DNA of 14,345 nucleotides from an uncultured Eubacteriales bacterium. Its GTDB lineage: Bacteria; Bacillota; Clostridia; Christensenellales; Borkfalkiaceae. The position numbers and the translations under genes were made by a program. Each line of letters starts with the position of its first letter. Position 1 is the stretch's first letter. Below are positions 10,204 through 14,345 of this stretch, piece after piece. The DNA is taken from the NCBI GenBank assembly GCA_900547645.1, contig URHP01000036.1:1-14345 (forward strand), in the 5' to 3' direction. The notes under the pieces are model-generated. The model did not search any database and was not told the DNA's origin. It saw only the letters and a program-made list of their open reading frames with translations.

Positions 10204-10252
10204 GACCTGTTTTCAAATATTTCTGCGGCATGCCCGTACGATCTTGCCTGCG

Positions 10253-10273
10253 GCGGAGCGCTTCGGGCTCCGC
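10253..10273. repeat. Hairpin-forming inverted repeat beyond the tRNA terminator
   Basis: GCGGAGC (10253-10259) and GCTCCGC (10267-10273) enclose a seven-base loop. It lies two bases past the T-run of the tRNA terminator in the direction of tRNA transcription and has no T-run of its own. It may be a 3' structure or a roadblock between the tRNA unit and the lipoprotein promoter. Confidence 0.5.
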
Positions 10274-10275
10274 AT

Positions 10276-10306
10276 AAAAAAAGACCAATCCGTGTTCGGA
10301 TTAGTC
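10276..10306 (-). terminator. Intrinsic terminator of the tRNA cluster
   Basis: On the - strand GACTAATCCG (10306-10297), loop AACA and CGGATTGGTC (10292-10283) form a 10-bp stem with one G-U pair, followed by seven T (10282-10276). It begins five bases past the encoded CCA of tRNA-Glu. Confidence 0.92.
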
Positions 10307-10311
10307 CAATC

Positions 10312-10386
10312 TGGTGACCCGTACGGGAATCGAACCCATGATACCACCGTGAAAGGGTGGTGTCTTAACCTCTTGACCAACGGGCC
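10312..10386 (-). tRNA. tRNA-Glu (TTC)
   Basis: The 75-nt gene includes an encoded CCA. The acceptor arm GGCCCGT pairs with ACGGGTC, discriminator A. The anticodon arm is CCACC-CTTTCAC-GGTGG with anticodon TTC, and the T arm is ATGGG-TTCGATT-CCCGT with a G-U pair. It decodes GAA and GAG. It is the last gene of the cluster. Confidence 0.96.
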
Positions 10387-10393
10387 TTATATT

Positions 10394-10419
10394 AAAAAAC
10401 GGCGCGAAGCCGATTTTTT
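10394..10419 (-). terminator. Hairpin with T-run between tRNA-Met and tRNA-Glu
   Basis: On the - strand CGGC-TTCGC-GCCG (10412-10400) is followed by six T (10399-10394), which looks like a short intrinsic terminator directly after elongator tRNA-Met. With only a 4-bp GC stem it may be partial, or may be a processing signal. tRNA-Glu downstream has no evident promoter of its own, so read-through seems required. Confidence 0.55.
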
Positions 10420-10496
10420 TGGTAGCGATGAGTGGAGTCGAACCGCTGACCTATCGGGTATGAACCGATCGCTCTAACCAACTAAGCTACATCGCC
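10420..10496 (-). tRNA. tRNA-Met (CAT), elongator
   Basis: The 77-nt gene includes an encoded CCA. The acceptor arm GGCGATG pairs with CATCGCT, discriminator A. The anticodon arm is ATCGG-TTCATAC-CCGAT with anticodon CAT. The loop TTCATAC and the GGTTCATACCCG context are those of the Bacillus-type elongator tRNA-Met. I judged it not to be the CAT-anticodon tRNA-Ile that TilS converts to lysidine, whose loop is usually CTCATAA, but this assignment is from memory of related sequences. Confidence 0.93.
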
Positions 10497-10499
10497 ATA

Positions 10500-10576
<77 letters not shown>

Positions 10577-10609
10577 ATTTCGGTATCCGTTTAACCGAAT
10601 AGCTTATTT

Positions 10610-10669
10610 ATTGTAACGGAAGAACCCCCGTTTGTCAACTGTTTTCGGAAAAAAAAGAAAACTTTTTTT
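10610..10669 (-). promoter_or_regulatory. tRNA cluster promoter with UP-like A/T tract
   Basis: On the - strand TTGACA (10638-10633), 17 bases and TACAAT (10615-10610) give a perfect -35 and a 5/6 -10. Runs of A and T at 10649-10669 lie just upstream of the -35, where an UP element binds the RNA polymerase alpha subunits, as is common for stable-RNA promoters. Transcription should start near 10603, about 27 bases before tRNA-fMet. Confidence 0.88.
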
Positions 10670-10695
10670 GCGGATCGGCAAACTTTACGGGGTGC

Positions 10696-10724
10696 TTGCA
10701 ATTGTCGCCGCCGTGTGGTATACT
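10696..10724 (+). promoter_or_regulatory. tilS-hpt promoter, placed for a leaderless mRNA
   Basis: TTGCAA (10696-10701), 17 bases and TATACT (10719-10724), with TGG directly before the -10 (extended -10). Only eight bases separate the -10 from the tilS ATG at 10733. The transcript should start at about 10731-10733, on or just before the start codon. Confidence 0.8.
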
Positions 10725-10732
10725 GAATTTGT

Positions 10733-12052
10733 ATGAAATTGTTCGGGTTGCAGCCGTATGCGGGGAAACGCGTCTGCGTCGCCCTGTCGGGAGGGCGGGA
10801 TTCCGTCGCGCTGCTGCATTATTTTCGTGAATCTGCCGGGGCGTACGGCATTTCGCTCTCCGCGCTCACCTGCGAGCACGGGCTGCGGGGGGAGGCTTCC
10901 CTTGCCGATCTTGCGTTTGTCGAACGGCTGTGCGCGCAGTGGGAAGTGCCGCTGCGCGTGTTCCGTGCGGACGTCGCGCGTCTTGCGCGGGAGCGGCGGG
11001 AAGGCGTGGAGGAGGCCGGCCGCAACTGGCGGTATGCATGCTTCCGCGAAGTGCTTGCCGCGGGGGAAGCGGACCTCGTTGCGACGGCGCATCACAGGGA
11101 CGACTATGCCGAGACGGTGCTCTTCCGCCTGGCGCGCGGCACGGCGCTTGCGGGGATGGACGTGTTCCCCGCGCAGCCCGGGATCGTACGCCCGCTGCTG
11201 CAGGTGCCCCGCGCCGCGATCGATGCATATATCGCGGAAAACGGTCTCGCGTTTTCCGAGGACGCGTCCAATGCGGATGAACGGTTTGCGCGCAACCGTC
11301 TCAGGCGCACCGTGCTGCCTGCTCTGGAGGAAGCGGTGCCGGGAGCGGCGGAACACCTTGTCGCGTTCGCGGAGCGCGCAAAGGCAGACGAGGCGTATCT
11401 TGCCGCGCTTGCCAAAGAGGCGGTCGTCATGGAGGCGGGGGGCGCCTTCCGTGTTCCGCTCGGGCTTCCCGATCCGCTCTTTTTCCGTGCCTGTCTGTTC
11501 GCCATGAAGGGGTGCGGGATCCTCCGCGACTATACGCAGGCGCATCTGCAAGAGATCGCCGGGCTGCGCGCGCTGCAGAGCGGCAGGCGCGCCGCGCTTC
11601 CGAACGGCGTGTGGGCGGCGCGGGAACAGCAGACCGTCGTGTTTTATACAAAAGACGATGCATCCGATCCGCAGACATCGGAAGAGGCGCCCTTCGCGGT
11701 GGGAACATTCCGGGAGGGTGCGCTCACGGTCGGAGAAGGGGAGCATGCGCATGCGCTTGCGGTCGATCTGGACGCCTTCCCCGCGGGCTGCGTGGTGCGG
11801 ACGCGGCGGGAGGGGGACCTGTTCACGCCCTTCGGCGGCGCGCGCAAGACGCTGAAAAAGTTTTTGACGGACAGAAAGATTTCCGCGCGGACGGGGAAAA
11901 AACTGCCCGTGATCGCCAAGGGCAGCGAGATATACGCCGTCTGCGGCGCGGAGATTTCCGAACGGGTGAGGATCACGGCGCATACCGTTCGCAGGGGGTA
12001 TCTGTATACGCCGCTGCGCGCACCCGATCATGATTACGGAGGAAATATATGA
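10733..12052 (+). CDS. tilS: tRNA(Ile)-lysidine synthase
   Basis: TilS uses ATP and lysine to convert the wobble cytidine of CAU-anticodon tRNA-Ile to lysidine, so that it reads AUA and is charged with Ile. The 439 residues match the full-length form. The N-type ATP pyrophosphatase P-loop S-G-G-R-D-S is at 19-24, and T-A-H-H-R-D-D-Y-A-E-T around residues 118-128 carries the conserved H-H-x-D-D. A central helical region follows, then the TilS C-terminal domain from about 353 (R-T-R-R-E-G-D, K-K-F-L-T-D-R-K-I). The ATG at 10733 is the only ordinary start before the P-loop: an in-frame TGA lies at 10724-10726. There is no Shine-Dalgarno sequence, and the promoter abuts the ATG. The stop overlaps the hpt start by four bases (ATGA), as in the widespread tilS-hpt pair. 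The substrate tRNA-Ile is not among the three tRNAs here. Confidence 0.96.
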   Translation: MKLFGLQPYAGKRVCVALSGGRDSVALLHYFRESAGAYGISLSALTCEHGLRGEASLADLAFVERLCAQWEVPLRVFRADVARLARERREGVEEAGRNWRYACFREVLAAGEADLVATAHHRDDYAETVLFRLARGTALAGMDVFPAQPGIVRPLLQVPRAAIDAYIAENGLAFSEDASNADERFARNRLRRTVLPALEEAVPGAAEHLVAFAERAKADEAYLAALAKEAVVMEAGGAFRVPLGLPDPLFFRACLFAMKGCGILRDYTQAHLQEIAGLRALQSGRRAALPNGVWAAREQQTVVFYTKDDASDPQTSEEAPFAVGTFREGALTVGEGEHAHALAVDLDAFPAGCVVRTRREGDLFTPFGGARKTLKKFLTDRKISARTGKKLPVIAKGSEIYAVCGAEISERVRITAHTVRRGYLYTPLRAPDHDYGGNI

Positions 12053-12588
12053 TCCATCCCGATTGCGAACGCATCCTTATCTCCGCGGAGGAGATCGCCG
12101 CCAAAGTCCGGGCGGCGGGCGAATGGCTCACCGAAAAATTCCGCGGAAAATTTCCCGTTGCGGTGTGCAACCTGAAGGGCAGCGCGGTCTTTTTCTGCGA
12201 TCTTCTGCGCGCGGCGCAGATCGACGCGGAGATGGACTTCATGGCGGTCAGTTCGTACGGCTCGGACACGGTGCCGGGGCGTCCCAAGATCACGCGCCAC
12301 CTGTTTTCCTCCGTCGCGGGCAGGGACGTCATCCTGGTGGAGGACATCGTGGATACGGGCAGGACGCTTGTGACCTTGCGCCGTTTTTTTGCCGAACGCG
12401 GTGCAAAATCGGTGACGGTCGTTGCGCTGCTGGACAAGCCTTCCCGCCGCGTGGTGGAATCGTGCGCCGATTACACCTGTTTCGAGGTGGGAGACTACTT
12501 TTTGGTGGGCTACGGGCTGGACTACGCCGAGCGTTACCGCAATCTTCCCTATATCGCCGTGCTCAAGGAAAACGTATACGCCAAGTGA
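12049..12588 (+). CDS. hpt: Hypoxanthine phosphoribosyltransferase
   Basis: This purine-salvage enzyme transfers ribose phosphate from PRPP to hypoxanthine (and usually guanine), giving IMP and GMP in the cytoplasm. The 179 residues are the normal length. The PRPP-binding loop V-I-L-V-E-D-I-V-D-T-G-R-T-L is at 94-107, with Glu98 and Asp99 for the metal-ribose contact. L-K-G-S-A lies near residue 43. The C-terminus has D-Y-A-E-R-Y-R-N-L-P-Y-I with the expected Asp that contacts the purine-binding region. GGAGG at 12038-12042 lies six bases before the ATG, inside the end of tilS, so the gene is translationally coupled. In many Bacillota ftsH follows. Here a terminator follows at 12648 and the next gene is convergent. 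Confidence 0.97.
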   Translation: MIHPDCERILISAEEIAAKVRAAGEWLTEKFRGKFPVAVCNLKGSAVFFCDLLRAAQIDAEMDFMAVSSYGSDTVPGRPKITRHLFSSVAGRDVILVEDIVDTGRTLVTLRRFFAERGAKSVTVVALLDKPSRRVVESCADYTCFEVGDYFLVGYGLDYAERYRNLPYIAVLKENVYAK

Positions 12589-12647
12589 AGCAGCGAGAAA
12601 TCTCCATGACGAAACGGAAGAAATTCTCATAACGCAATGCGCATCAC

Positions 12648-12675
12648 AAAAAACCGCCGTTTCCGGCGGTTTTTT
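12648..12675. terminator. Bidirectional terminator between hpt and the PHP phosphatase gene
   Basis: CCGCCG (12654-12659) and CGGCGG (12664-12669) enclose a TTTC loop, flanked by six A (12648-12653) and six T (12670-12675). It is a textbook terminator on both strands. The TAA stop of the - strand gene (12676-12674) overlaps the end of the tract, so that mRNA ends almost at its stop codon. Confidence 0.93.
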
Positions 12676-13498
12676 AATCGAACGGAATGAGCAGATGCGT
12701 TCCGCAATCGGGAACAGTCACGCCCGCAAAGCCGATCTCTTTGAGTGTGTCAGCAACGATCTTCCGTCCGTGCAGGATGCGATCGGGAGCGTGCGCGTCC
12801 GAAGCAAAGGAGACCTTTCGCCCGCCGAGCCGGAAGTACCGTTCCAGGATGTCCCGTCCCGGCAGAAAGTCGCCGGCGCCCCGCGCCGAGGAGTTGACTT
12901 CGAGGATCTTTCCCCGTGCGATGATCCCGGAAAGGATCTCGTCGAACAGGTCGGGGAAATCGGAACAGCGCAGGAGATTGTCCGCATAGGGGGCATTGCG
13001 CGAAACATAGCCGATATGCGCAACAATGTCGTACGGATAGGGCGCGTCCAGACTTTCGCGCACCTTTTCGAGATAGGTGCGGTACGCCTGTTCGCGCGTC
13101 TTGCCCGCAAAGTATTCTCCGTACCACGCGTCTTTTCCGTTGACCGAGTGTACGCTGTTCACCACGAAATCGGGATGAAAGCGCGCGATCGTCTGTGCAT
13201 AGAGCGCGTGGGCGCGCGGGTTGCCCGTGTAGCCGAATTCTCCGCCGATGAGGACGCGCATCCTGCCCGCATAGGCTTTCTGCCGGCGGCGCGCCTCGGA
13301 AAAGTACGCTTCGGCGTCGATCATGGGCACGGGTTTTCCCTCTGCGAGCACGCCGTCCGTCAGATAGTCGTAGTCGAAGTGTTCGGAAACGCCGTAATAT
13401 GCCGCGCCGAGTTCCGCCGCGCGGGCGAGCATGTCCTTCAGGGGCGCTCTGCCGTCGGCGGAAAAAGCGCTGTGGGTATGAACGTCTGTGAGCTGCAT
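12674..13498 (-). CDS. hisK: PHP-family histidinol-phosphatase (HisK type)
   Basis: This 274-residue metal-dependent phosphatase of the PHP superfamily resembles HisK, which removes phosphate from L-histidinol phosphate in the next-to-last stage of histidine synthesis. Metal-ligand motifs are in family order: D-V-H-T-H-S (5-10), S-E-H-F-D-Y, G-E-F-G-Y, N-S-V-H-S-V, V-A-H-I-G-Y and S-D-A-H near the C-terminus. The size is typical. The ATG at 13498 starts the PHP fold at once; longer in-frame versions only add a shadow of the upstream gene. There is no Shine-Dalgarno sequence, and a -10 hexamer ends seven bases before the ATG. No other his gene is in the window, so the substrate is inferred from the family and a different phosphoester is possible. 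It lies 38 bases downstream of the NlpC/P60 gene but has its own promoter. Confidence 0.87.
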   Translation of the reverse strand: MQLTDVHTHSAFSADGRAPLKDMLARAAELGAAYYGVSEHFDYDYLTDGVLAEGKPVPMIDAEAYFSEARRRQKAYAGRMRVLIGGEFGYTGNPRAHALYAQTIARFHPDFVVNSVHSVNGKDAWYGEYFAGKTREQAYRTYLEKVRESLDAPYPYDIVAHIGYVSRNAPYADNLLRCSDFPDLFDEILSGIIARGKILEVNSSARGAGDFLPGRDILERYFRLGGRKVSFASDAHAPDRILHGRKIVADTLKEIGFAGVTVPDCGTHLLIPFD

Positions 13499-13504
13499 AC
13501 CCGC

Positions 13505-13533
13505 ATTATAGCACGTTTTTCGGGGTTTTGCAA
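13505..13533 (-). promoter_or_regulatory. PHP phosphatase promoter, placed for a leaderless mRNA
   Basis: On the - strand TTGCAA (13533-13528), 17 bases and TATAAT (13510-13505), preceded by TGC (extended -10). The ATG begins at 13498, seven bases past the end of the -10, exactly where transcription normally starts. The whole promoter fits in the 38-base gap after the NlpC/P60 stop. Confidence 0.85.
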
Positions 13534-13536
13534 TCG

Positions 13537-14338
13537 TCAGAGCACGCGCCGCGCGGTGATGAAATATTTCTGGCGCGTTGCGGACATCTGTTCGATGACG
13601 GCATAGTCGCTCGCCGTGTGCAGGATATAGTTTTCGCCGAGGTAGAGCGCGACGTGTCCGATGCGCTCCACGCCCGTCTTGTCGTACCGCTGCGCATTGG
13701 TGTAGAACAGCAGATCGCCGCGCGCAATGTTTTCCCAGGTGACGGGCACGCCCTGTCTGACCTGCGTCCGCGTCGTAACGTCGAGCAGGATCCCCGCGCC
13801 CTGATAGAAGATATACTGCATGAGCGAGGAGCAGTCGAACGCGCTCGTCGTAAAGTTTTTCAGGAAATTTCCCTTTCCGTCGTGCAGGCGCACCGCGCCG
13901 TACACATAGGGCACGCCCAGAAGCTCCAGCCCTTCGGCAATGACGCGCTCCACTTCGTCGCTCGCCTTGTCCAGATAGGCGACGGCGGTGTAGGCTTCCT
14001 TGGCGCTCACATAGGCGGCGGTGCCGCGGTAACGGGTTTCGTACCAATCGCCCGTTTTTCCGACAAGGTGCAGCATGTCGCCCGCGTTCACCTGTCCGAG
14101 CGTCGCATAGCCCGTGCCCGCGCCCTTCCGCACGTTGAGCCCGTCGGTGCGTACGCGCACATACTGCGCCCGCAGGCTGACGGCGGGGACGTCCTCCTCT
14201 TCGTCGGGAGAATCGGGGGCATCTTCGGGCGTCTCTTCGGGCGTCCCGGAGGGATCGGACGGCGCTTCTTCGGGGAGTCCGGGAAATTCTTCTTCGGTAT
14301 CTTCGCCCGGGAGGGCGGGAAGCTCCGGGACTTCGGGA
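13537..14338 (-). CDS. SH3-NlpC/P60 cell-wall endopeptidase, 5' truncated
   Basis: This is the C-terminal part of an exported peptidoglycan hydrolase; the start lies beyond the contig end. From the edge inwards there is a Pro/Glu/Asp-rich segment of about 50 residues (14190-14338), then a bacterial SH3 domain (about 13990-14175) with L-N-V-R-K-G and G-D-W-Y-E-T-R-Y, then an NlpC/P60 domain. The catalytic Cys is in F-D-C-S-S (codon 13831-13833), the His in G-H-V-A-L-Y-L-G (13654-13656), and the third polar residue is probably the His in L-H-T-A-S (13618-13620). Such enzymes cut gamma-D-Glu to diamino-acid links in stem peptides, and the SH3 domain binds wall peptide. The acidic proline-rich segment looks like an extended linker between a missing N-terminal signal or anchor and the enzyme. 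An internal GTG at 14160 is only Val within the SH3 domain, not a start. The last seven bases of the contig are adapter. Confidence 0.92.
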
Positions 14339-14345
14339 CTGTCTC
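14339..14345 (-). other. Partial Nextera mosaic end at the contig end
   Basis: The last seven bases, CTGTCTC, are the first seven of the reverse-complement mosaic end (CTGTCTCTTATACACATCT). Given the complete mosaic end at the other extremity, I read this as adapter and not genome. The codons for Asp-Ser at the edge of the NlpC/P60 frame are therefore artefacts. Confidence 0.85.

Noticed and set aside
10142..10288. Upstream extension of the lipoprotein frame to 10288
   Set aside because: It would cross the gene's own promoter and the tRNA terminator and would bury the lipoprotein signal peptide internally.
10420..10496. CAT-anticodon tRNA read as tRNA-Ile2, the TilS substrate
   Set aside because: The anticodon loop TTCATAC and its stem match elongator tRNA-Met of Bacillota. 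The expected tRNA-Ile2 loop is CTCATAA without the initiator GGG/CCC pairs.
12606..12632. Eight-codon frame M-T-K-R-K-K-F-S after hpt, at the place where ftsH often starts
   Set aside because: It resembles the start of a membrane protein, but it has no ribosome binding site, is too short to judge and is followed by a terminator. A vestige of ftsH cannot be supported.
13499..14047. N-terminal extension of the PHP phosphatase frame up to 14047
   Set aside because: The added residues overlap the NlpC/P60 gene out of frame and are Arg-rich shadow sequence. The PHP fold begins exactly at the ATG 13498.

Overview
The window is an assembled bacterial contig of about 14.3 kb. It is GC-rich, especially at its left end, and every gene I can name is chromosomal housekeeping. 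Both ends carry Illumina Nextera transposon sequence, so the genomic part is roughly 21-14338 and the genes at both edges are cut by library or assembly, not by biology. Three features point to a Gram-positive Bacillota (Clostridia-like) genome, probably from a metagenome: a SpoVB-type flippase next to a YabN-type methylase-MazG fusion, the pair tilS-hpt, and GyrB/GyrA sequences of Gram-positive character. I cannot name genus or species.

Layout, left to right. (1) 21-3406, + strand: a tightly packed operon of spoVB-like flippase (5' truncated), yabN/mazG and a tRNA-dihydrouridine synthase, closed by an intrinsic terminator at 3522-3555. (2) 3619-8274, + strand: gyrB and gyrA behind an extended -10 promoter. 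They are not beside dnaA-dnaN-recF. (3) 8275-8425: a convergent intergenic region packed with three strong inverted repeats. (4) 8426-10141, - strand: a 571-residue orphan lipoprotein with a consensus promoter. (5) 10276-10640, - strand: a tRNA cluster transcribed initiator Met, elongator Met, Glu. (6) 10696-12588, + strand: tilS-hpt, divergent from the tRNAs, closed by a bidirectional terminator. (7) 12674-14338, - strand: a HisK-type PHP phosphatase preceded by an NlpC/P60 cell-wall hydrolase whose start lies beyond the contig.

Functional themes are tRNA supply and modification (Dus, TilS, three tRNAs), DNA topology (gyrase), nucleotide housekeeping and salvage (MazG, Hpt) and the envelope (flippase, lipoprotein, NlpC/P60).

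I found no CRISPR array, insertion sequence, phage gene, toxin-antitoxin pair or defence system, and nothing I would call a new multi-gene system. The points most worth a second look are: an Ile at the quinolone-contact position of GyrA; two genes (tilS and the PHP phosphatase) whose promoters sit so close to the ATG that the mRNAs should be leaderless; a canonical A-AAA-AAA slippery site at the spoVB-mazG junction; paired palindromes after gyrA; and the unrecognised lipoprotein.
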